In this document: piece by piece, positions 47,401 through 60,300 of the stretch
Layout of the letters: each line of letters begins with the position of its first letter
Position numbering within the stretch: the stretch's first letter is position 1
Assembly (NCBI GenBank): GCA_963978545.1
Contig: OZ021726.1
Location: forward strand, 53,737,959 to 53,801,958
Source of the DNA: Linyphia triangularis
Lineage: Eukaryota; Arthropoda; Arachnida; Araneae; Linyphiidae
DNA length: 64,000 bases
Reading direction: 5' to 3'
Translations under genes and position numbers: made by a program
The notes under the pieces: generated by a model
The model's database searches: none
Told to the model about the DNA's origin: nothing
What the model saw: the letters and a program-made list of their open reading frames with translations, nothing else

Positions 47401-50400
47401 TAAACTTTTATAATATACAGTTCTAAAAATCTCAAAAGACGTGGGAAATAAATCACCAAAAAAACTGGACTTGGAATAGAATGGTTGAAAAGCAACTGTC
47501 ATGGTGCTAATTCAGGGTGGATACAAAATTCAAGAAAAAAAGTTCCCTGAATAATTACCCGATTTCTCTGATAGATTTCTAAAAAAATTCCCTAATTTTA
47601 TGGCAAACTTTTTTTTCCAAATTTTCCTAACTTTTTCAGATTTTATTAATGTGTAAAAACCTTGATCAAATATAACATGTATGCTGAAGAGGTTATTCGC
47701 CAACTTTTTAAAAATAGTTTTGGTGGTGATGAAAAGTTTAAATTATTCTGTAATATTAAATTTTTAACGGTTACCACCACCATTTCCAGGGTGAATGGTG
47801 CCAAAATACGGATGAACGTAAAACATACCTACAAAACAATGATAGAAAATTTCCCTGATTTATTTGGAATTTAAAATAATTGCCTGACATTTCCCTGATT
47901 TTTTCCAAAATCAAAAAGCTCCCTGACCTTTCCCTGATTTCCAGGTTTTTTGGTAACTCTGTAATTATTCAATATTAAAATTGTAATTTAGGTTAAATTT
48001 AATGTATGATATCTTTCAACTCAGATCACGCAGTATGATTTTTTAAAACAATAAAAATTGCGAAAATTATCCAATCTATAACCCTCTTAATAAGTATAGC
48101 TATTAGAGGTCGGAAATATCGATCAAAATAAATATCGATACTATATCGTTGCATAGAAAAAAATATCGATATATCGATACATGATTCTTTTAAAATTTTG
48201 CAAGAAACAAAGGCCGACCAAACGGTATAGTGGTTAGCGTGCTGGCTTCTAGACCGCGAGGTTGCGGGTTCGAGTCCCGTGTAGGCATGGGTGTTTGTAA
48301 ATGTATGTTGGTTTGTTAAATGACGAAATGTTTCGGCGCATTATAGCCCTCGTGTTGCTGACGGCGCCAGATAATCTGAATACAACCAACCAACCAAGAA
48401 ACAAAGTTTTTCGGGGCAAATTTCTACTTTTCATGATTACTTTTTTGTAAGGTGAGTACTTTTTCAACTGAAATGGATTTATTACAAAAAAAAAAGTTAT
48501 ATTTTCTCTTAATTGGTGCAGTGATTTTAAGTAGAATTTATATAATTTTCAATAGCTTTTAAGTGTAGGGCAAAATATTGATTATTGGTGATATTTTAAC
48601 TGTCTCTCAGCCACGTTCAAACTTTAGTTTTGAAATTTTTGAAAAGGGAATAAAGAAAATCGAAAAAACACATGGAACTACAAAACGATCATCAAAAAAC
48701 TAAAAATGTTTAAAAATATCGATATATCAGTGCCTTTTATCGATATATTTAATATCAATATTTTTTTAGAAATATCGATAAAAATATCGTAGTATCGATA
48801 TATCTCCGACCTCTAATAGCTATCCATGCATACGAATGATAAAAAAAATCATACATTATTTTAAAAATAAATTAACTTTTCAATTCCTCAACCCATCCAA
48901 GTACTTACATGCCTAGTGTACGGTCACGGAACGTTTGGCGTGTGAGTTCACACACTTGACGAATTTTTACTTAGTTTGTATGATTTCTTCCCTTTTTTTT
49001 TAATTCGCTTGTAAATTTAAAATAATGAACAAAAAAGAATCAACGATACGAAAATACTCTTTAAATTTCGACAGTGTTAAGCTGAAATAAACATAGTTGC
49101 ATGATTTTCTAATGCGTATAGAAAAGTGTTGTGATTAAAGTATAATTTTCATCATAAACAATATTTATAAATATAATCCCAGGTTGCCTTTTACAACTTA
49201 AGTTTCAAAACAATATCAATAACTCGAAGCATTTCTCTTTTAAAAATGCATTAAAAAGATTTTGAAATCTTACAAAACTGAAGAAATGATTTTTTTCTTT
49301 TTTTTAAATTTAGTTTTGTTGTTAGAAAACTTTTCTTTGTAGTTCTTGAAAAGATAAAGGGCATTCTTCTTTCCGACATGAAAAGAAGTTTTACCAAACA
49401 CGTCCAATAAAAATTGTTTTCGGGTTCTTTTTAATGTCATAATTTTCTTGAAATCCTTTTACTACATTCCGGTTTTATTTGATTTCTTCGCAGGGAACTT
49501 TACTTCTAAAAATACCTACATTCTCTTTTAAACTTACTGACGAGCATTGTTTTTTAACTTTAACTTGAACTTGGAAATGATCCCTTCTTGAAACGGTTTT
49601 ATTTAAAGCGAAATGTAATGTTATCACTTTCTAGTAAATTAGTTTCTTATCATGGCTACGATAGCATTTGTTTCAATTTTAAATTAAACACGTACACATT
49701 TTTCGAAATTAAATAAAAAATTTTATTGCTTCGAGCCCTTCTTTTTGCCCCGGTTATTTGTTGGTCAGATGTTTGTTGCCTTAAGCCGGATTTACACGCT
49801 ACCAGTCGGGCCTCCAGTTTAGATCGCCAGTTCTGTGACGTCAGCTAGGTGACCGCTGCGCTGTCTATCGTTGATCACGGGAGAGCTCATGTGATTTGTT
49901 GATCGGAGTCGCCGGCTCCAGTAAATAGAAAATGTTTGGTTTACTGGAACCAGTAGCCGGGTGACATCATATGACGTCACTGACTGGTGATCTAAACTGG
50001 AACCTCGACTGGTATCGTATAAATCCGGCTTTACCAACTCGATTACCAAAACTCATTTTCTAAAAAATAGAAAATCTTATTTTTTAAATTGATATTCAAA
50101 ATCGTTTGGCAGACGTTATTATTATTATTATTTTTTTTTTAATTCTTCCGTGAAAATTCGAATGAAAACACTTATTTTTAAATACTTACCTCAAATATGT
50201 TAGAACAGAACAGAATATTATTAGCATTGATATTTGTAATTTACTTTTATTTATATTTATAATTTACTACCTAGTAGCTCCATGCTCAGCTTGAATATTT
50301 AAGAAGGCTTAAAGGAATTACTTTTTGGAAGTTTATCAAACTTAGAAATTGTATTATATTGATGAGAGATAGGTTTCCTCAACGTGCTTATATTCCGGTT

Positions 50401-53400
50401 TTCTCTTTTCTTAAGTGATGCCCTCTATGGTATACTATCATAACCTCCTATTTTCCTTTTTATTTTTCCTATTTGATTTTTTAAATTTCTATTTTCAAAC
50501 AAATAATACAATGTGAATAAATTATTTGTCAGAAGCTGTGGTCTGAGCCTTTAAATTGGTATATCATTTTTCAATTTTGGTTTTATATAAAGAAAGGGAT
50601 AATTTGGAAAGTCAGGGTAGAAAATGGGATCATCCACTATTCAGAAATAATATATAATATCAGAAATTAAATAATATGCATATTTTATTTTTAATTAAGA
50701 AGAGTACTATCATTGCCCGTTTTGAAGCAATGTCACTTAAGTTAGAACGAATAGGTTAATGTTTGAGTAAGTTTATGTTAATTATTTTCGAAGGTAATAT
50801 CAATCTGGGATGTTATTGATTTGTTATAGTTGTAAACATAAAAAAAAGACCCAATTTGTTTAATTAACTATTCCAAAACGAATAATTTAATAATTTAAAT
50901 GCCTGTGCAATGTTAATATTTAAATTATTTAATGCGTAATTATCTAGTTCCGCTCAGTTGATGAAGCACATTTATAATAATGGAACTACATTTCCATGAC
51001 GGATGTCATGAAATGAAAATGTTGATTACTGCTGAACTAAAAATGTTTTTGGAAAAGCCAATTTACTTGATTGAGCAGTAACATCCTTCCGCAAATTGAC
51101 TGAAAAAAAAAAATCAATATGCAATAGAAACCCAACCTTACGTCGGCCTTTACATCATTTTCCCTGCATGAAGGGTTATTTCTCCCATGGGTCCTGACGA
51201 TTTGGTGCTTCTAATAGTAATACTTCTCCTCTCTCCAATGTTTCGGGCCCATATTTTTCTAACGGAGTACATCTTCATTGATTTATTTTATCACTTCTCT
51301 ATTCTTACTCACTAAGATTTTCATTTCTAAATTGGATTTTTTTGTTAGCAATTAATAAGAAAGCATTGAATTTTTCAGGTATATTTTGTGACATTTATTT
51401 AACAGGACATTTTTTTTCTCGAAACTTCTATTATCCGTAATGATTGTGATTAAGATTTATTATTGAATGTGCTATCCAGTGTTTGAGGTTAACAGCATTT
51501 CGTAGGATTGAAATGTTTTGTCAAGTAGTCCGATTTCTGTTTGCCTAAAACGTAGCCTTTTCAATTGTTTTAAATGCTGAGATAACTAAACTTAATCTGA
51601 TTACCTAAATGCTACCAAATATTAAATGATTTCCGAAAAATTCAATCAATATAAGCTTTTTTAAAAAGAGGAAAACTTCAAGCTTTCATCATGAATAAAA
51701 TATCAACTGTTTTAAAATAGTATTTTTACTATCATTATACGGGTTATGGTATATTTTTGGACTATTTTTTATTAATTAAAAAAAAAAATCTCTTTAGTTA
51801 ATCCTATGATTTGTGACTAATCTGAATGGATCTCGAACTATGTTCTAAGCATTTTTAAATAACATCGACGAAATCGGGAAAATTACTATACACAAAATTT
51901 CTCCTTTGAAGTTGAACATAATTTATTTTCTATTTACATCTGATGAATTTTTAGTATACCCTAAATTTTTTCAGAACATGGAGTGGCTTTTTAAAACACT
52001 TTTTTAATGTTTTAAAATTTGATTTTTTTTTCTTACTCAACACTCAGCTTAGGCACTCTGTCGATCCTTCTCTAATAAAATCCTTTATCCCCAAATTTCC
52101 CGAATTTCTTGATATTTTTTATAATCCATTCTTAGTAGCATCACAACTTAACGGTGGTAGTCACTAAATATTCGGTTTCAATAGCTTTAACGAAAAGCAC
52201 TAAGTATCTTAATAATATATTAAAACATATCTCCTTCCATATTTGATACGCCATCCTTCCATATAATTTATACAAGATTTTAGAAAAGAATTTCAGAAGG
52301 AAAAAAATAGTTGTGAAAGAATTGCGTTTTGATGGTACTTAAATTATCCGCTATGACTTAACTCATCGTCCGGTAACATTTAAAACTATTTTCAAGGTCT
52401 ATCAACAAATTCATTTTTCTATTCCAGTCACGTTAATCACATGAGAAGACCCGTCCCACATTACCTCCTTTGTATACTTTTTTGTGCCTCTCTGCTTGTT
52501 TAGTTCCTGCATGACTCACTTTGCCTCATTTGTTAAGTTCTTTTGGGTGGAAACTAACAGCATTTATTGCAAAGCAACATTTTCCGAATTGCTGCAGAGG
52601 CACTGAGTGAGTTATTTTTTCTGTAAAATTTTTTTGAGGGTGCGTAAAAAGTTCGTTGATTAATTGATTCAATTTGTTATTTGATGTAATGTTTTTTTTT
52701 GTGTGTGTGTGTACTTGCTTATATTAAACCCGTTTTGTTCCCGATTTATGAGTTGGTACAGCTAATTTTTCACGCTTACCTTAAATAGTTTGACTTTTTT
52801 ACGATTTGGTACGTGAATGGGACATACTTCAACGTTGATTTCAATTACCTATTTAAAAAGTCTATTAATATCTATCTTAACTACTCTATCAGTAATTTTA
52901 TTTTTTAATTTTAAAAAATTGTTTACATGTACATTAAATTTTATTAATATTTGTAAACTGATAAGAATTTTTTTTGTGAAATATGATTTTTCAATTTGCT
53001 TCGCCATTATCGCTTAAAATCAGGGGCATACTGGGGCATAAAATCGGCCCGGTGATATTTCGTTTATGCAGGCCAAATTTTAAATACTTTTATCATTAAT
53101 AAAATTTTAGTAATTTTTGTTAACGATAAAATAATTCCTAGATGTAGTTAAATAATTAAATATAATAATGAGAAAAAAAATATTTATTATTTAATTTTAA
53201 CAATTTAATTGCTATGATAGTTGGTTTAATTAAATAAAATTTACCTTCTACTTATATATCTACTTTGAGTGAACTTGGTTTCTATAAATCATTGATTTAT
53301 TTAGTCAGAAATTTGCTTGTTAAATTTGTTGTTTAATGAAAATTAGCAATATATAAATCTCAGTGCATTTATTTTCTAAATACAATATAATCTATAAAGC

Positions 53401-56400
53401 TAAAATAATGGAAAATTTTAAGCAATTTTTAATGTACAAACTATATACCTCAACTAAAGTAATAGTTCAATAATAGTTAATAGTTCTATGTGGGAATGAT
53501 CAACATTTGAATGCATTGTACTTTTTAAAAAAATTTTAAGAAAGGGAGTACTGAGATTGAAAAACAAATTGATAAACTAAAAAAAAAGTCTGTACCGGAC
53601 CAGCCTTTTTTCCCCTTTCAGACATTGACCGGCTCGGTGATTGCACCAGACAACCTTATGGCCAGTACGCCCCTGCTTCAGATTGGTTTTTAACTTACTT
53701 TTCCGTTATTTACACTGAAATTCTATAGTAATAGAACTGCGTAATTGAGTGGACAACAACTGTTTTTAATAGATTATATTAAATTAGCATTCAAGAGGTT
53801 GCATATTTGTTACCTCTGACCTTAGTAAATTAACATTTGTTATTTCTGAAATTACTTTAAGGAGGACGGTACTCTGTGTTAAAACGGGTAATATTTATCT
53901 GATGGGTTTCATATATTATTTAGGTACACGTATTTATATGAAATCTACTGAGTTGATGGAAGTAACTCACCAGCATTATGACTCTCTCGTATTTGCGTTT
54001 TACAGTATATCTGGAAGCTAAACATTTTTTACGGTTAGTAGTTAGTTATTTTAGTTAGTGAAACTCCTTAATCCCATGTCTCTAATCCATGATTACTAAT
54101 CATTTTTTAAACTAGTTATTGGTGTACTAATAAGTAATAAATACCGAAAAGAAAAGAAGTGAAATCCCAAGTAAAACATGTCTTAAAAGGCCCCAAGTTC
54201 TTCATACAATAGCAATTGCCTTGAAAAGTATTGAGATCTAAAATTCAGCCGAGTTTCACGGTGTTGTAAATTACTGGTAATGAAAATTAGTGAGATTTTA
54301 AACAAGAGATTTTCTTGTTAAAACTCAATCTTCATATGCCTAAATATCCAGTTGCAAAAATTTTTGTGATTCTTGGCCTCTAATTATTCTAGAGCACTTA
54401 TGTGTTGTGTTATTTTTTTGTAACTGAATATTTAGTCCTATGGAGGTTGAATTTTAACAAGAAGAAAGAAAATCTCTTATTTAAAATCTCACTAATTTTA
54501 TTGCTAGTAATTTACAATAACTTTAAACTTGGTTGTATTTTAGATCTAATCTCAACACTTCTTAATACTTTTTATGGTCATAGCTATTGCATGAAGAACA
54601 TGGCGTCCTTTTACAGATATGGTTTTTTTTGGGGGGGGGGGGGAGATTTACCTTTTTTAAATCACTAAGTCCTGAAATTGTTACTATTCATTCCTTATGT
54701 ATTTTTATTCACTTAAGTGCGATTTCATTATTTTTTCAAAAACAATTTTGTTTCAAAAGCTTAATTTTGTTAAGAAATTTAAAGTAATCTTGAAAATTAT
54801 TATTATTATTTTAACTGACATGAATAAATTAGTATGACATATTACTTCAATAGAATACTGTATCTAGAAATAGATTACACTTAGGCTTTGTATGAAAGAT
54901 ATTTTGAGAAAAATATACCTGATATCTAACACATTACCATAACAGGTATATAGGCCCTAGAAAGTTACTGGGAAATCATCAGACATACGAATTTGTTTTA
55001 TCAATAGTTAGTGATTATCTAAAGGATACATCTTAAATGCGAATTGACAATGAGCAATCGTTTCTTCATTTAACCTTTAAATTGCTTTTGACATTGTATC
55101 CGTTCAAGTTTCTTTGCATTCGTCGCCAGCTTACATAATTTTCTGTGTGGGCCGACTAAAGCATCGTTCAAAAGTTGTTTTGACTCACTTCCAGATTATT
55201 TAGGTGATAACGTTTTCGATTACCGTTCTGATTTGTGCAAAGGAAAGGACCGACTTCTTAAACTACCGACTGTTTTCCTAATTATTTGAGCTACTGTTTT
55301 ATCGGCATTCAATCACTTCTGTCTAAAGCGCAGGGGAAATTGTTTTCTTATCAATAAACAAATACGAATGGACTTTACATTTAATTTGCGAGGTAAGATT
55401 TGGAATTTTATGTTTCGTCGCGGAACTTTTGCACGTGGCAAGTTTTTGTTTCAGAGTTTTGGTTCGTCATTTAAAATTGTGTTATGGTTCTTTAATCTTA
55501 CTTGACATTTTTAAGCATTATATTCGTCAATATTGAGATTGAGAACCTTACTTATTATCCAAACTTCGGTAGAGAAATTGTTTTTAAATCCTTTATATTA
55601 ACTTCGATTCCGGGTGTATGTATGTTTGTTGATGGGAGCGAAATCTGCGAAGGCCTAATTAACACCCTTGCCGTCATCCAATCGGGCTGAAACTTGGTAG
55701 ATAGATTCGATGTCAATGTATTCTATCAAATTTTGGGGTTGTTACTGTCACTAAAAGGTCGCTTTTACGAAATACTAATAAACCAACTTGCCGTCATACA
55801 ATCGCATTAAAAAAGCATTAAACCGACCATTGTTGAAACTCTTTCCTGTTGCCAATTTTTTTTAATAAATAAATAAAAAAAATTCTTGAATCAGAATAAA
55901 TAAATAATGTTTTGATGTGAGAGTATGAATTCACGTTCATTTTAAATAAATAAATTTTGAAATGTAGCTTGCCTCCCATTTTGCTGATAGAAATGTTTTT
56001 GATATCGACGCTGTGTTAATGAATTTAAAAATTTGCAATGCATATAAAGGATTTTTAAAAACTCTTGTTTTTATGGATTATATTATTTTGCTCACTAATA
56101 AACTATTTTTATTTATTTGAAGTATCTTTGGCTTGATGCATTATGATACCTCCTTTGAAAGGTTCTTAATTGAGATTTGTACAATGAATCCATTTATCTG
56201 TCTTACTGAAGTTAGCATTCTAGCGTATTTATAAACTAGCACTGGAAATTACAACCAGAAAACCATGTGTGTAGTATGCACAACTAAATTTCTATATGAC
56301 CTCTCCGATATTCGTTAGTAATACTATAACAAAAATATATAATCTTTAACTTCCGACACAAATTTTTCGGAAATGACACGCATAGTAACTGTGTGGTTAA

Positions 56401-57349
56401 TTTTTAACTTGATTCCAACTGTCAGATTTTTGCAGTCTTGGTAAAGAATTTTTTTCACTATAAGTGTTGCTACATTTACTACCTAATATATTTATTGCTG
56501 TAAAACGTCGACTAAATTCGCCAAGTGGCAATAGTTTTGTTCGAAATAACTTATTAGTCGGAAAATTAATATTTTATTCATATTTGGATATTTAATATGA
56601 TCACATTTAAGTTTTCTTCGTATTTTTCTCTTTCGAAAATGAAATTCATGGGAAAAGGGTAATAGTCAATAAACATTTGTAAACTATGCAGTTTAATTTC
56701 TGGCTAGATTAGTAGATATTTTATAAAGTGTTTACCGTAAAAAGAAACTATTAAAAAAAGCTCTTGGAATTACATTCATTGCATACTTTTTCTCTAGTAG
56801 TTACGGATTTCTTTCTATTTTTTTTCCCTCTCATATAAAAAAAATTTAGGGACTTTGTGTTATATTTCTTTATTGAAATTTCTTCAAACTTTTTGTTGCT
56901 TATTGTATCTTTCGGGTAGCTTCAGGGCCCTTCTATGAATCTTTTTATTTACATCTTATAATCGTCTAAAAACCTACTTATTTTAAATACGTCTTAAGGA
57001 GCGTTTAAAATGTCTTAAATATCCTGTTAAATGCCATTAAAGTTAGGGTCATTCCACGTCAAATCAACTCACTTTTTGCGAAAATTCAACCTCGCCATCT
57101 CAGATTTTGATAAAATTTGGCAGAAAGTTTACATATATGTAGACTTGAAAAAATGCAAAATATCATTGAAATCTATCTACTCGTTTTGAAAATACAACTA
57201 TTTAAAAAATTAAAATTTAGCCGAAAATCACCACTTTTGACATGTTTTCAAATTGTCATAACTGGTTGTCTATTTAAGCTATAGGGATGGTTCGGATGCC
57301 AATTTTTATCAATATGTATGACCTTTAATACGATATATAGCACAGTTGC

Positions 57350-57385
<36 letters not shown>

Positions 57386-60300
57386 AAATTTGAATTTTGA
57401 AAAAACGCTTCTTCAAATTTTTTGAAAAATTCTAAAATTTAGTTTATATTAATGTTTAATGATCAACAAAGTTTTGGAAGTGGGATGCTAATGAGTTCAT
57501 AGATAAAAAAAAATTAATGAGCACTTCGTGAAAATTCGGGCTTAAATAGGAAGGACAAATTCTCATAACTAGTTCTCTTAGAGAGATATTTTAAGTGCCA
57601 ATTTTCAGCATTTTTGTGGCCGTTAAAATGATTTGTAACACAATTATAATTTCAATTTTTGAGGGGGCAGTGCTGTTGTTTTCAGCAAAACCATCTTTCT
57701 ACAGATTTTTTTTATTAAGGTGGGAAATAATTTTTTCGGGATTCTTTCATTCTCTATGTGAGTATCACACTGTAAACACATGTTTTCAGATGACCGAACA
57801 GTTTAAGTCTTTTTCCCAACTTGAATTTCTATTGAACATCGAATACTGCTTTTATTGTTTGTGAAGTTAAAAATCTGTCTGAAAAGGATGAACACAGCTG
57901 TAGTAAAACATGGCGCAGAGTAAAGAATTCTTAACATTGCAGTGTTTTAATCCTTTTTAGTAACATAACCATATTATTAGAGACAAAAAATAAGTAATGA
58001 AATGTACAATGTTACTGATCGGATGCGTATTTTGTTTTCTAAAATGCCTAAGACAGCCAAAATTTATGTTATTCGTAGAAAAGAAGTTAGTGAACATCAA
58101 CACCAGAACTCAAGTTCAGAATCTGATAAAGATCCCAATTTTACTGCATACCAGAAGTAATCAAGACACTCTCTAAACACTTCATTGCAAGAGCTAGGAG
58201 AATTTCCATTGGATAGAAAAAAAATCAAATCTAAAAATTATGCCGGCAAAATAGGCACACACACAAAAAAAAAATGATTAGGCAGGAAGAACACTCTTTT
58301 AGTGTCGGATAAAAATTCTCTGAAATTGGTGAAGATCGAGAGGAATCATTTTTAAAAATCTTAATGTCAATTTTTTAAAAGCTACTAGTAGAAACGAAAA
58401 AATAATGATTTTATCTTGCCTACCTGAAAACGGGGAATAAGAAAAATAATATTTAAGGCTTAAACTACAAGGTACGGCAATAAAAAGATCTACTTAAAGA
58501 AAAAGGAATTTTGGAAAGTCCTAACCCCAAACTATGAAAAAATCTTTCTAAAGAAATGGTTGAAAATAGTCATGAGTTTCACAAGAATGATGAAGTCAGT
58601 AGAGCTATGCCAAGTGATAAAGACTGTATAAGTGTTCTAAACCAAATGGAAACAAATAAAAAATTTCGAAAAGACTAATTTTATGCAACCTTAAAGAGGC
58701 ATACTTATTATTCTAAGACAAATTTCCAAAAATGAAATAGGGTTTTCAAAATTTGCTGAGCTTCGACCAAAGAACTGTTGGTATTTTAGCAGGTTCAAGT
58801 TGAACAAACACAGTATCTGTTTGCACAACACATCACAATGTAAAACTAATGATTGAAATGCCAAATTAGGGGTATTAACAAATGAACTAAAAACTTACAA
58901 AGATTGAATTTCCATAATGATATGCAATCCATCGTCAATTGAGTGCAATATGAGGTGGTAATGACGAAATACGAGGCATTCTCGAAACATCTTTTGAAGA
59001 AAATCTGATAGAAAAATTGATATTCGGCAATGGATTTCAGTTGGTAGATGTATTTAGGGACTTTGCAAAAATCATCAACTGATTTTATAGATTTATTTTG
59101 CAGCAAATTGACACTCCTAGTCAAACATGACTTTATTGCAAAACAACAGACATCTTGCGTGATTCATGTTAAAGAAAATTTAGAAGAATCTGAATTTGCA
59201 GTGACTCTTGATTTCTCAGAAAATTGTAGTACGGTTGTGCAAGATGAGGCTCAAAGTTATCACTGGATATCACTTTTATGTCATTCTTGCTGATATTTTA
59301 TAAGCCTGAATTTTAACAAAGTGTTCGTCGAATAGTTTTTACGTATGAAACTTTTTCCATTCCTCTACTAAACTTTGTAGATCATTAAATATTGGTATAA
59401 TCTAATTATTAGAATATTTTGAAAATTATTATTTTTAAACGCATTTTTAAAAAAATTTAAATTTGGAATTAAATTTTTAAAAATTAAATCACAATTGTGT
59501 TACATATCATTTTCAAGGCCATAAAAATGCTAAAATTTCACACCTGAATGATCGCTATAGCTTAGCTTGAAAACCAATTATGAAAATTTTTCCTTCCTAT
59601 TTATAAGCTTGAATTTTAACGTAGTGCTTATTATTTTTTTTTATCTATGAACCCATTAGCATCCCACTCTGAAACTTTGTTGATCCTTAACCCATTAGTA
59701 TAAACTGAACTTTAGAATTTCTGGAAGACGCGTTTTTTTTTGTTTTTTTTTAAAGCAGTTTTATAGCAGTGGTATGTGAAGATGTTTTAAAATAAAATAT
59801 AATGTTCTATAAAAATTCATATTAAAAAAATTAAATTTGAGCTGAGGCACGGGACAAGTGAAAGGACTCGAATTTCCCTGACCTTGTGCAAAATTTTCCT
59901 TATTATATTCTTTGTAATTGATGTTAAATTTCTTTTTCTTATTTTTCTTGAATTTCTTGCTTTTCGAAACGCATATTTGTTTGCTCTCTTTCACATAAAT
60001 CACTATTAAATATTATTTTCCAATTAATCACTCCTTTTAATTCGTATTTACTACAACGAAGTAAAACGGGTCGTTTGGCCTTTCTCGATTCGATCGTTCA
60101 CTTTACATATTAGGGTTACCATGCGATTAGCCTGCTAAAAATTGACTTAAGTACAATAAACAGCTATAATGCTCATTGATTTTCAGTTTTTTTTATGTTT
60201 TCCGACCATTTCACGAAGTACCCGGGTTATAATTATCGAAACGAACATCACATAGTGACTAAATTACGTGACAACATATCGATTTTTCTTCTATACGTTT

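Larger units (their letters stand above)
46130..49815 (+). repeat. Tandem duplication, right unit (3686 bp)
   Basis: Same content as the left unit plus a 183-bp SINE with its 11-bp target duplication, and a ~15-bp deletion in the hAT MITE. The junction reads CCTACC|AGTTTTATG. The unit ends at AGTTT (49816-49820) inside the Harbinger-type MITE. Confidence 0.93.

Noticed and set aside
49819..50049. 76-residue minus-strand frame
   Set aside because: Entirely inside the Harbinger-type MITE.
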